The notes under the pieces: generated by a model | Told to the model about the DNA's origin: nothing | The model's database searches: none | Seen by the model: the letters and a program-made list of their open reading frames with translations, nothing else | Shown: positions 1 to 7,876 of the stretch, in pieces | Layout: each line of letters begins with the position of its first letter | Position numbering within the stretch: position 1 is the first letter of the stretch | Assembly: GCA_030589965.1 (NCBI GenBank) | Contig: JAUUZM010000063.1 | Coordinates: forward strand, 1-11,284 | Source of the DNA: Bacteroides sp. | GTDB lineage: Bacteria > Bacteroidota > Bacteroidia > Bacteroidales > SM23-62 | DNA: 11,284 nt | Direction of reading: 5' to 3' | Made by a program: the position numbers and the translations under genes

Positions 1-1469
1 AGGATGGCATTCTGGATCCGGCTGGCATATTGAATACTGTCAGTGATCTCCTGCTTTTGCTGGAAGATCTGGTCTCGCTGCTGTTTAATCTCGATATTTT
101 GATCTTCCAGGAGAATGTTGGCCCTCTTTTTCTCCTGGTACTGCCTGTATACAACAAAACCGAATCCAAGGATAATCACAGAAATTCCAATGACTGACAT
201 CAGGAATATCTTCTGTCTTTTATTCTGGGCTTCCTGAAGTGCATTCTCGGTATTAAGGAGTACATTCTCACGTTCAATCCTGTCCGTCTCATACCTGGTC
301 TCAAGTTCTGATATCTGTTTTAGGTTTTCTTGCCGGATGCTTGAATCCTTCATGATTCCATAGAGTTCATAATTCTCCAATGCAGATCTGTAGTCGCCCA
401 TATCCCTGTAAACATTTGACATGTCCCTGTACACATCAAACATTTCTCTTTTCAGGTCCAGTTCCCTGGAAATAACCAGGCTCCGGTTCATATACTCCAG
501 GGCCCGGGGATAATTGTCGAGGTCATAATAGATCTTTCCAATATTTTTCAGATCCTCAGCTTCTTCTTTCCTTTGTCCGATCTCCTGGTTATAATCAAGA
601 GAAGTTTGGAAAGCCTCCAAAGCTTCTTCATAATTCCCTTTTTCCATCAGAACTAATCCAATGTTTTTCTGAGTCCGTGCAATCATGGCACGATCCTCCG
701 TCTCAGTAAAGAACTGCAGCGCCTTTTGGAGATTCTGTTTTGCCATCTCCAGATCCCCCAATTCCTTATATACAATACCAAGGTTTATATGGGTCTGGGC
801 AAGTTCTCTGGGGCCCCTTTCATCTTCTGGTTTTTCCTCCACGTGAGCCTCGAAGAGTTCAAGACTGACCTGGTAATATTCAAGGGCTTTCTCAAAATCA
901 ATTTCGAATGCAAAGTATACATTGGCTATATTGGAACGCACCCTGGCCATTAGCAGTTTATTCCCGACTTCCTCCTGTATTCTCAGATTTTCCTGGTAAT
1001 ACTCAATGGCCTGGTCATAATCTCCAAGTGTTTTGTAGACGGCGCCAATATTGCTGAGAAGTACCGCTCTCTGGTCTCTGAAATTTGCTCTGCTTAATGA
1101 ATCGGGTGCCTGTGATTCCCTGATTCTCATGATTTCGGCAGATGATTGCCACTCCTCCAGGGCCTCGGTATAATCCCCGCTATAGTAATGTGCAGCTCCC
1201 AGGGTTGTTAATGCCCAGCTCTGCAAATGCAGGGAACCTGATTGGCGAGCCAGTTCAACTGCCTGCTCTCCATACTCGACAGATTGTTCAAGGTTTCGTC
1301 TTAGAAAGATTGTAGTTAATTCTAACAATGCTTCAACCTTGATGGAATCATTATTCGTGTCTTCTACAATACTTTGCAGACTGTCGACCTCAGGTTGTGC
1401 GAGAACCGGCTGAATCAGTAAAATAAGCAACAGTATGGGCAGCAGCTTCCTCATTCGAGGGTAAATCAT
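1..1469 (-). CDS. Exported TPR-repeat, membrane-anchored signalling protein, C-terminus cut off by window edge (likely SpoIIE-type phosphatase)
   Basis: Reading the minus strand from the ATG at 1469 gives 489 uninterrupted codons that run off the left edge. Residues 1-24 form a signal peptide (charged start, leucine-rich core, cleavage near VLA-Q). Seven or so TPR units follow between about 84 and 376, spaced near 40 residues, with typical wording such as NIGAVYKTLGDYDQAIEYY. A charged helix (about 383-418) precedes one membrane segment (about 421-440), then a coiled-coil linker ending ITDSIQYASRIQNAI. In Bacteroidota proteins this linker usually precedes a SpoIIE/PP2C serine phosphatase, less often a histidine kinase; the output domain itself is not visible here. 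Topology would place the TPRs in the periplasm and the output domain in the cytoplasm. The gene lies 53 bases behind the WD40-caspase gene and is probably co-transcribed with it. An alternative start is Met6 (ATG at 1454). No Shine-Dalgarno is evident at either start. Confidence 0.85.
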   Translation of the reverse strand, partial: MIYPRMRKLLPILLLILLIQPVLAQPEVDSLQSIVEDTNNDSIKVEALLELTTIFLRRNLEQSVEYGEQAVELARQSGSLHLQSWALTTLGAAHYYSGDYTEALEEWQSSAEIMRIRESQAPDSLSRANFRDQRAVLLSNIGAVYKTLGDYDQAIEYYQENLRIQEEVGNKLLMARVRSNIANVYFAFEIDFEKALEYYQVSLELFEAHVEEKPEDERGPRELAQTHINLGIVYKELGDLEMAKQNLQKALQFFTETEDRAMIARTQKNIGLVLMEKGNYEEALEAFQTSLDYNQEIGQRKEEAEDLKNIGKIYYDLDNYPRALEYMNRSLVISRELDLKREMFDVYRDMSNVYRDMGDYRSALENYELYGIMKDSSIRQENLKQISELETRYETDRIERENVLLNTENALQEAQNKRQKIFLMSVIGISVIILGFGFVVYRQYQEKKRANILLEDQNIEIKQQRDQIFQQKQEITDSIQYASRIQNAI

Positions 1470-1522
1470 TTTGTTCAAAATATAAATGTAATTTATTCTT
1501 CGGAAATTTCAATACATGTTTA

Positions 1523-4500
1523 TTACTCGTTATCCACCGGCGGATGTTGAGTCTGGATCAGGGGAAAGTCATGTCCGATTGAAAAAGTATAGGGCCACTG
1601 GGTACTTCCCTTATGTTCCTTAGACAGCTCGGGCACCTGGTCATTCAGATAAGCTTTCAATTCATATACGGTCACATTGCCATCCCTGGGAGCACCATCT
1701 GCCCCGCCTCCCAATGCTTCCAGGAGGGTATAGGTGAAAAGACCATGGCCCAGACTCTCCACTTCTGTGGCATATTGTTCACTTCCTGCTGCAGCCATTA
1801 CATGAACCCCGGAACTCCTGGAAAGTTGAGCCATTGCTTTTTCTTCCATGGCACCCCTCTGTGCAAGGATCTCGGCTGAACCGCCGCTCTGGCAGGCATC
1901 CAGGACAATCACCTGTTTCAGGGCAGCTATTTCACTGAATTTTTCCTGCATAGCTCCTGCTTCCAGGGATTCTGCGGCCAATCGTTCAGCCTGGTATAGA
2001 CTCACATTCTCTGTTGGGATGAAGTAAAATGTATTGTCCACCATACTCCCGTGTCCGGCATAAAAAAAGACAAATACATCTTCCGGCCTGACCTTGCCGG
2101 ATAATTCTTCCAGTGCCTGAAGTATATTCTTCTTAGTTGCTTCCTTATCGTACAGGGAAATGACCTCAATATTCTGAAAGATATTTTTTCCCTGTTCCCG
2201 CAATGCTTTACTGAAGGCTCTGGCATCGTTTTTGGCGTAATTGAGATTCAAGGCAGGATTTTCATATTCGTTAATGCCAACGGCCAGCAGGTAACAATTT
2301 ATTACCTGGCCTTTTCCATCATAATACATCCTTATGGCCGAAGGGAAAGATTCTATTCTTCCATTGCTGTATGCGCTGACCTGCAGGGTGTTATTGCCCT
2401 GTACAAGGTTGATCTCTACGGATTGCTGAAAAGATTTTCCTTCTTTCTTTGTTTTATACAGGTCCTCATTACTGACAGGTATGCGCTTACCGTTATTCAG
2501 GACCCTGATCTCGCTGATTCCTCCGCCACGGTTGGTGATATTTATGTTTAAATTGATTCTTGGCGTGCTGACGGTATCGAGATTCCCAGGTGAAGTGATC
2601 TCAACTGTTGGAGGAGGTGATTCTTTCAATCGTTTTTGAATGCTTTCGCCCCGGAAAAGAGGTTGGCCTGATTCAGGTTGGGAATCTGATGAGGGATCTC
2701 TGGACTTAAGTTTTTCCTGAAGTAAACCCGGACTGTAAAACTCATCGAAGAACTGGTCAATGCTGAAGAGTTCAGTACCGCTTGCAAAAAAAATAGATTT
2801 ACGGGCGCCTTCGGAAGCGTCAAAATGACCGTCAGCCGTTGAAACCATCCAGTCATTCTCACCCATAAAGATATATGTAAGAAGGAGTTCTCCTGTGTTT
2901 ATATCCCATGTTTTTATGGTTCCGTCATGACTTCCGGTTACCAGTAGTTCGCCTGAAGAGTCAATATCTACTGAGCTGACGGTTCCCTTATGGCCAGAGA
3001 AACTCCTGATTACTTCTCCGGTTGCAATATCCCATAAGAGGGCGGTATTATCATCAGATCCGGTCACCATAAAGTTGCCGGATTCATCGATGTCAAGGGA
3101 CTGTATCCTGGCCTGGTGGGCGGTGAATTTCCGGAGCTGCATACCCGTTGCCAGGTCCCATAACTTGGCCTTCCCATCCCAGCTTGTGGTAATTATCTTA
3201 TTGTGATCGGGGTGTCTTCTTACGGCGGATACCACGTTTGTATGTCCGATTAATTCACGTATTTCCTCGCCCGTGTCGATCTCAAATATTTTCAGTTTCC
3301 GGTCGAGTCCACCACTGATCACATACAAACCGTTATGGCTGAACTGCACTGAATAAGGGGATACATTTTCGTGTGCCCTTATTCCCTGAATCAGTTTGCC
3401 TGTTTCCACTTCCCATATTCTTAGCATTCCATCCCAGCTTCCTGTGGCCAGAAGTTTCCCATCCGGACTGAAGTCCACCGAAAAACAGGGAATATTAGCC
3501 AGGCGTTCAGGAAGAGAGTGCAGCATCTCGCCAGTCCGTATGTCCCATATTCTGGCAGTTCCGTCCGCAGCACCCGTTGCCAGAAGTTTTCCATTGGGAC
3601 TGAAGTCAAGTGAGATAACAATGCCTTCATGGCCTTTAAAGACCTGGACCGGTTTACCGGTATAGAAATCATACAGTTTGGCAAGGTTTCCCATCTTGCC
3701 AATGGCGGCATATTTTCCATCCGGACTAAGTTTTATTTCGTTCATGAAGGCCACCCAGTACATATACCCGTCATTCAGAATTTTCTCATCCACATCATTC
3801 AGGTATCCCTGCAGGCTAATTTTTTCCTTACCTGAGGGCAGGTTCCATATTTTTGCTGTTCGGTCTTCACTTGCCGTGATAACCATATTCTTAGATGGAT
3901 GAAACTGTACATCGGTGACATTTTTCAAATGTCCTTCCAATACGGTGACCTCTTCCCCCGTGGATGCATTCCATACGTGGCAGTCCCCGAATAAGGTGGA
4001 GGCAATGTATTTACCATCAAAGCTGAAACTGGAAGCTCCCCAGCGGCTGCTCCTGCCTTCCATTTTGCGAAGGACGCTGGCATCCGCTGTACTCCAAATG
4101 AAAACAGAGTCCATGTTACCGGTAACTATCTCTTCCCCGGAAGGGGAAAAATGAACATTTATAGAACATGAAGTACAGGAAGTGCGATCGCTTTTAAACT
4201 TCCGGATCTGCTTTGCCGTGCGGAGATCAAAGAGGAAGGCAGTGTAGTTGTTGCTGCCGGTGAGAAGGGTTCGGCCATCCGGACTGATCTCAACGGAACG
4301 GGCAGTGGGATATCCAAAGTTTTTCTGCATATAGATATCCGCTGTATCCGGTTTAAAGCGCTGTATTTCAGATGCATCCTCCAGGCTGAACTGTATGGCA
4401 TGATGATCTTCCGTCCCGGCAATGAAGGAGTTCCCCTCAGGGTGAAAAACTACTGAAAGGATACGGTCTTCCGGTATGAAAATATCGTGAATTTCCCGGC

Positions 4501-4825
4501 TGCCTGGAACCTCCCATATTTTTAAATGATAATCCCGGTCGATCGATGCCAGCAGGCTGCCGTCCGGATTAAATGCCAGGGTTCGCAGATCATGTGTATG
4601 TCCCAAAAAAGAACGAATCTCCCTGCCGGTAGCGGTTTCCCAAAGCTTGACAGTTTTATCCGAACTTCCGGTAGCAGCAAAACGCCCATCCGGGCTAAAG
4701 GTCACTGAGGTCACTTCAGCATAATGACCTGTTTGTACCACTGTTTCAACAGGATACTCCTGGGCCTGAACGGGGGATAGGGTGACAACTGAAACGATTA
4801 GTAATGTAAGACGGTGGAAATTCAT
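1523..4825 (-). CDS. Exported WD40-repeat caspase-like protease (peptidase C14 family)
   Basis: A 1100-residue protein with an N-terminal signal peptide (about 1-21, ending PVQA), so probably periplasmic or secreted. Residues about 29-655 contain 14 recognisable WD40 blades, counted by their SPDG, TGS-D and LWD/IWD signatures, which fits two 7-bladed propellers. Blade 8 carries an extra ~15-residue insertion. Next come a WMVSTADGHFDAS segment (about 658), typical of WD40-caspase fusions, a Ser/Pro/Gln-rich linker, and an Ig-like region (about 738-835, starting PPPTVEITSPG). The caspase domain spans about 840-1090: LLAVGINEYEN strand, catalytic His925 in YAGHGS, catalytic Cys978 in LDACQSGG. 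The 53-residue His-Cys spacing is normal for C14 proteases, so the enzyme looks active. Substrate specificity cannot be read, and the physiological role of such proteins is largely unknown. An AGGA stands 4 bases before the ATG. It is the first gene of a probable two-gene unit with the TPR protein. Confidence 0.93.
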   Translation of the reverse strand: MNFHRLTLLIVSVVTLSPVQAQEYPVETVVQTGHYAEVTSVTFSPDGRFAATGSSDKTVKLWETATGREIRSFLGHTHDLRTLAFNPDGSLLASIDRDYHLKIWEVPGSREIHDIFIPEDRILSVVFHPEGNSFIAGTEDHHAIQFSLEDASEIQRFKPDTADIYMQKNFGYPTARSVEISPDGRTLLTGSNNYTAFLFDLRTAKQIRKFKSDRTSCTSCSINVHFSPSGEEIVTGNMDSVFIWSTADASVLRKMEGRSSRWGASSFSFDGKYIASTLFGDCHVWNASTGEEVTVLEGHLKNVTDVQFHPSKNMVITASEDRTAKIWNLPSGKEKISLQGYLNDVDEKILNDGYMYWVAFMNEIKLSPDGKYAAIGKMGNLAKLYDFYTGKPVQVFKGHEGIVISLDFSPNGKLLATGAADGTARIWDIRTGEMLHSLPERLANIPCFSVDFSPDGKLLATGSWDGMLRIWEVETGKLIQGIRAHENVSPYSVQFSHNGLYVISGGLDRKLKIFEIDTGEEIRELIGHTNVVSAVRRHPDHNKIITTSWDGKAKLWDLATGMQLRKFTAHQARIQSLDIDESGNFMVTGSDDNTALLWDIATGEVIRSFSGHKGTVSSVDIDSSGELLVTGSHDGTIKTWDINTGELLLTYIFMGENDWMVSTADGHFDASEGARKSIFFASGTELFSIDQFFDEFYSPGLLQEKLKSRDPSSDSQPESGQPLFRGESIQKRLKESPPPTVEITSPGNLDTVSTPRINLNINITNRGGGISEIRVLNNGKRIPVSNEDLYKTKKEGKSFQQSVEINLVQGNNTLQVSAYSNGRIESFPSAIRMYYDGKGQVINCYLLAVGINEYENPALNLNYAKNDARAFSKALREQGKNIFQNIEVISLYDKEATKKNILQALEELSGKVRPEDVFVFFYAGHGSMVDNTFYFIPTENVSLYQAERLAAESLEAGAMQEKFSEIAALKQVIVLDACQSGGSAEILAQRGAMEEKAMAQLSRSSGVHVMAAAGSEQYATEVESLGHGLFTYTLLEALGGGADGAPRDGNVTVYELKAYLNDQVPELSKEHKGSTQWPYTFSIGHDFPLIQTQHPPVDNE

Positions 4826-4834
4826 TTTTTCCTG

Positions 4835-4861
4835 AATTTGTGATGTAGAAATTTACAAATT
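4835..4861 (-). promoter_or_regulatory. Inverted repeat just upstream of the WD40-caspase start
   Basis: A perfect 7-base inverted repeat, AATTTGT (4835-4841) and ACAAATT (4855-4861), separated by 13 bases. It ends about 10 bases before the caspase ATG and abuts the AGGA ribosome-binding sequence (4833-4830). It could be an operator or an mRNA hairpin affecting translation. A minus-strand TTAATTTG (4863-4856), one base off the Bacteroidota -7 consensus TAnnTTTG, overlaps one arm. A repeat this short and AT-rich may also be chance. Confidence 0.22.
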
Positions 4862-4936
4862 AATGCTAAGAGTTCATAACCCCCGGGAATTACTCAAATA
4901 CTTTTTCTATATTCGAATGGCCCAAAATCCTGGTGA

Positions 4937-5434
4937 TTGAGACGAATACATTTCATACTGCTTTTTTTACTGGTTCTGCCCCTTCATTCATGTCAGGAAG
5001 AAGGCATATGTACCGGGGTTGAGGTCGCAAGGGTAAAAGCCGGTTTTTATGTTCGTAGTGATGGGCCAGATAGGGATACGATTCTTAATAATGTTACATT
5101 TTACGGCAGCCTCAGACCGGACAGCCTGATTTATGATTCTGCTTTTAACTTACGAGAATTGTCATTTCCTCTGCCAAACGATGAGAAAATTGATGTAGAG
5201 TTTAATTTCAAGGTTGATTCACTGACTGATATTATCACTGTTTATAAAAGTTCCAAACTCGTAATGGAATCCTTTGAATGTGGTTTTGTTACTCACCACA
5301 ATCTGAATGTTTTGGTTTACCAGAATAATATAATAGATACCATAGTTGTTTCAGATCCACTTGTAAATCTTATTGATGTTGAGAATATTAAAATATACAT
5401 TAGCCCTGCTGTTGCTGTTGATACTGCTCAATAG
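4937..5434 (+). CDS. DUF6452-like lipoprotein
   Basis: A 165-residue protein with a lipoprotein signal peptide: hydrophobic core, then LHSC with Cys19 as the lipidated residue. The mature part contains short beta-rich stretches (NVTFYGSLRPDSLIYDS, ESFECGFVTHHNL, VENIKIYIS) that I recognise as the Bacteroidota DUF6452 family, which has no known function. The start is TTG at 4937: the codon directly before it in frame is TGA, and no in-frame ATG exists until far inside the mature protein, so only TTG keeps the signal peptide. No Shine-Dalgarno is visible. The 3' end overlaps the next gene by 59 bases. From memory, DUF6452 and DUF6048 genes are commonly adjacent in this phylum, which supports a functional pairing in the cell envelope. 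A possible -7 element, TATATTCG, one base off consensus, lies at 4908-4915. Confidence 0.82.
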   Translation: MRRIHFILLFLLVLPLHSCQEEGICTGVEVARVKAGFYVRSDGPDRDTILNNVTFYGSLRPDSLIYDSAFNLRELSFPLPNDEKIDVEFNFKVDSLTDIITVYKSSKLVMESFECGFVTHHNLNVLVYQNNIIDTIVVSDPLVNLIDVENIKIYISPAVAVDTAQ

Positions 5435-6113
5435 GCCTGCTGTTGGACAGGAGGCAGGTATGCGGGTCAGGGGTCCAAGGATTGGAGTCGATCTGGCCAG
5501 TCTTGCTCTTTTGTATTTTGACCCGGGGCGGATGACACTGACGTTCTCAGCGGACTATGAAGCCTGGCAGGATATTTACCCCGTGATTGAATTTGGGTAC
5601 CAGACGGTGAAGCTGGAAAAAGATATATACCAGTATCAGTCAAATGGAATTTTTGGACGTTTAGGAGTTGATGTAAACCTTCTGAAATATGAACAGACCA
5701 ATGTTTATGAGATGTTTTATGCCGGATTTCGTTATGGGATGTCATATTTCACTCATAAGGCGAATGATATTGTCATTCCGGATGATTATTTCGAAGGAAT
5801 AAGTGATGCTTATATTGTGGAAAACCAGCTCAATGCCCATTGGATTTCTATTGTCGGAGGTGTACGTGCGGAACTTTTCGATAATCTCTTCATGGGCTGG
5901 TCCGTTTTGGCCAATATCAAACTGGCACAGGTCAAGGACACGAATATGGTTCCCTATAATATTCCAGGCTTTGGAAAAGGGGACAGAACAGTCAGCATGC
6001 AGATTAATTATACTATTGCCTACCGTATTCCCACCCAGACTTACAAGCCTAGGAAAATCATCAAAAAGAAAGAAATCACAGCAGAACCTGAATCCATCCC
6101 CCTGCAGGAGTAA
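5376..6113 (+). CDS. DUF6048-like exported beta-barrel-type protein
   Basis: A 245-residue protein. The first ~24 residues form a signal peptide with a long leucine run, cleaved near AVG-Q. The mature part resembles the DUF6048 family: an RIGVDLASL motif near the start, alternating amphipathic strands, MFYAGFRYGMSYF, then AHWISIVGGVRAELFDNLFMGW and a penultimate INYTIAYRIP strand. The pattern suggests a small outer-membrane-type beta barrel; this is inference from strand pattern and family. The C-terminus is a polar Lys-rich tail. ATG at 5376 is preferred over the TTG one codon upstream (5373). The start lies inside the DUF6452 gene in another frame, giving a 59-base overlap, so translational coupling is likely; no ribosome-binding sequence is seen. 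Its function is unknown. Confidence 0.82.
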   Translation: MLRILKYTLALLLLLILLNRPAVGQEAGMRVRGPRIGVDLASLALLYFDPGRMTLTFSADYEAWQDIYPVIEFGYQTVKLEKDIYQYQSNGIFGRLGVDVNLLKYEQTNVYEMFYAGFRYGMSYFTHKANDIVIPDDYFEGISDAYIVENQLNAHWISIVGGVRAELFDNLFMGWSVLANIKLAQVKDTNMVPYNIPGFGKGDRTVSMQINYTIAYRIPTQTYKPRKIIKKKEITAEPESIPLQE

Positions 6114-6127
6114 TCAGGGGTGGTTCT
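6094..6127 (+). terminator. Possible stem-loop terminator at the end of the DUF6048 gene
   Basis: CCCCTG (6099-6104) can pair with CAGGGG (6115-6120). The stem can extend by CCA (6094-6096) with TGG (6121-6123) across a two-base bulge. The loop holds the TAA stop codon. TTCTTTAT follows, which is a weak U tract. The position between convergent genes suits a terminator, but the U tract is poor and the structure overlaps coding sequence. Confidence 0.3.
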
Positions 6128-6146
6128 TTATATTCCTGGGCGACTT

Positions 6147-7793
6147 TTACATATTTCCGGTAGCGTTCTCCAGTCTTTTCATTATGGAGAAGATAAATGC
6201 AGCGGAAACGAGACAGCATGCCACGAATACTGACCATAGAATCCAGAGTTCGATCCGTATCCAGAGAAGGCTGCCAACAAACAGCAGTCCGTTTCCAATG
6301 GCGGTGGCTCCAAGCCATCCGCCCTGCATGAGTCCCTGTAATCTTGGTGGAGACACCTTGGAAACAAATGAAATTCCCATGGGACTCAGGAATAGTTCGG
6401 AGATGGTAAGGACTACATAGGTATTGATCAACCAGTATGGGGAGATCCTGTCAGGTGAAGGCATATCTCCCAGGTCAGCCGGAGATGTTAGTCCCCTGGA
6501 CCCCAGAATCATGATTACGAAACCGGAGGCGGCCAGAATCATTCCGATCCCGATTTTTCGGGGAGATGAGGGTTCCATTCCTTTTTTATTCCAGTAGGTA
6601 AACAAGGCTATTACCACAGGGGTAAGGAAAACAATGAAGATGGGATTAAACTGCTGAAAAATTTCGGGCTGGATAGGGTTGCTCTCAGAGTAGGTTCCAT
6701 AAAAATACCAGGCAAGTGTCGCACCCACCAGAAGCATACCTGCTCCAATAAGTTTTTCAATCTTTTTTGATTTCTTTCTTACCAGGTAGATAAGACCGAT
6801 TATCGCGACAATAATCGCCAGGAATGACTTCAGTTCGAAGAACATATTTGTCATGGGACCCACATTCGTTGCCGTGTAGTCCCTCGCAAAAAATGAAAGG
6901 GTAAGCCCGTTCTGGTGGAAGGACATCCAGAAAAAGATAACGACAAGAAAGACAAGCAGAAGGGCAATGATCCTTGGTTTTTCTTCAGACCAGGGCATTT
7001 TTGCAGCAACTATATTTTCTTCGATCTGTTTCTTCCGGTCGGGAAGTAAACGATGGTAGAATATATATACCACCAGGCTAATTGTCATGGCAATGGCGGC
7101 AAGTCCGAATGCATAGTTATACCCCGTTGAGAAAGCTTCTATATAATCAGTTGTATAGGCCTGGAGGTCGGCCACCGGTGCCCCGGCCATTTTATCTGTC
7201 AGTATCTGGAGTTGAGTGGTGTCCTCAAGTCTTCCGGAGAGAAAGGAGTTACTGAGACCGGCAAGATCTGCGTCATAAATATACCCCTGTGATCTCAGGT
7301 ACCAGTTCCTGATCCCGTTTGCGGCGCTGGGAGCAAAAAATGCACCAATATTAATTCCCATGTAAAAGACAGAGAATGCCCTGTCTCTCAGGTGGGCAAA
7401 TTCGGGTTTGTCATAAAGTTGTCCGACAATAGCCTGAAGATTCCCCTTGAACAGGCCATTTCCAAGAGCGATTACGAATAGTGCAACCAGGGTTATGGGG
7501 TAAGTCAGACCGGGAACTGCAATTAATATTTTTCCCAGGAGCATAATCAGGATTCCCATGAAAATTGTTCCCTTGTAATTCCGTGTCCTGTCAGCGATAA
7601 ATCCTCCCACCAGGGCGAGAGCATATGTCAAAAGGTAGAAAGTGCTATAGATATTCCCCGCCTTATCCTCGGCAAGTCCAAACCTGGCCTGCAGAAAGAA
7701 TACCAGGCAAGCCATCATGATATAAAAACTAAATCTCTCTCCCATGTTGGCAAGAAAGGCAATCAGCAATCCTTTGGGTTGTCCTTTGAACAT
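6147..7793 (-). CDS. POT/PTR-family (MFS) peptide transporter, Bacteroidota subtype
   Basis: A 548-residue inner-membrane protein with at least twelve hydrophobic segments, the usual length for proton-dependent oligopeptide transporters. Family marks in order: MGERFSFY in TM1 (residues 17-24), GGFIADR, LGNGLFKGN with the conserved TM4 lysine (Lys116), FYMGINIGAFFAP (about 143-155, the PTR2 signature), FFWMSFHQNG in TM7 (His293), and LFLSPMGISFVSKVSP with a following GLMQG. Likely role: uptake of di- or tripeptides or related solutes driven by protons. Two coupling glutamates of classical POTs are absent: the first Glu of ExxER is Asn16, and the TM7 Glu is His293. I recall similar wording in other Bacteroidetes homologues, so this looks like a subfamily trait rather than decay. 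Substrate is therefore uncertain. The gene has its own divergent promoter and no clear Shine-Dalgarno. Confidence 0.92.
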   Translation of the reverse strand: MFKGQPKGLLIAFLANMGERFSFYIMMACLVFFLQARFGLAEDKAGNIYSTFYLLTYALALVGGFIADRTRNYKGTIFMGILIMLLGKILIAVPGLTYPITLVALFVIALGNGLFKGNLQAIVGQLYDKPEFAHLRDRAFSVFYMGINIGAFFAPSAANGIRNWYLRSQGYIYDADLAGLSNSFLSGRLEDTTQLQILTDKMAGAPVADLQAYTTDYIEAFSTGYNYAFGLAAIAMTISLVVYIFYHRLLPDRKKQIEENIVAAKMPWSEEKPRIIALLLVFLVVIFFWMSFHQNGLTLSFFARDYTATNVGPMTNMFFELKSFLAIIVAIIGLIYLVRKKSKKIEKLIGAGMLLVGATLAWYFYGTYSESNPIQPEIFQQFNPIFIVFLTPVVIALFTYWNKKGMEPSSPRKIGIGMILAASGFVIMILGSRGLTSPADLGDMPSPDRISPYWLINTYVVLTISELFLSPMGISFVSKVSPPRLQGLMQGGWLGATAIGNGLLFVGSLLWIRIELWILWSVFVACCLVSAAFIFSIMKRLENATGNM

Positions 7794-7829
7794 TATGATG
7801 ATGTTTTTGTTCTTACGAATTCAATCCGA

Positions 7830-7861
7830 CAAATATAGAAATCTTTTTTTCACCGGATAAA
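7830..7861 (-). promoter_or_regulatory. Promoter for the POT transporter gene
   Basis: On the minus strand, TATATTTG (7837-7830) matches the Bacteroidota -7 consensus TAnnTTTG exactly. It is preceded after 20 bases by TTTA (7861-7858), one base off the -33 TTTG. Transcription would begin near 7825, giving a leader of about 30 A-rich bases before the ATG at 7793. Confidence 0.5.
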
Positions 7862-7876
7862 TGGGAAATATTGTAC

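Noticed and set aside
1470..1522. Promoter or terminator between the caspase and TPR genes
   Set aside because: No exact TAnnTTTG and no stem-loop with T run was found in the 53 bases; co-transcription is the simpler reading.
3396..3720. Overlapping open frames on both strands within the WD40 region
   Set aside because: They arise from the repetitive WD40 coding sequence and contain no independent domain features.
2898..4740. Repeated DNA words that could suggest a tandem repeat or CRISPR-like array
   Set aside because: The repeats are in frame, about 130 bases apart, diverged, and fully explained by WD40 blades.
1523..4825. Caspase gene as a phage-defence abortive-infection effector
   Set aside because: The protein has a clear signal peptide, and no nuclease, NTPase, reverse transcriptase, gasdermin or other defence partner is visible nearby.
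5803..6420. A 205-codon plus-strand open frame spanning two gene ends
   Set aside because: It lies across the DUF6048-like gene and, antisense, the POT transporter gene, both with clear family motifs. Its translation shows no domain or signal sequence.
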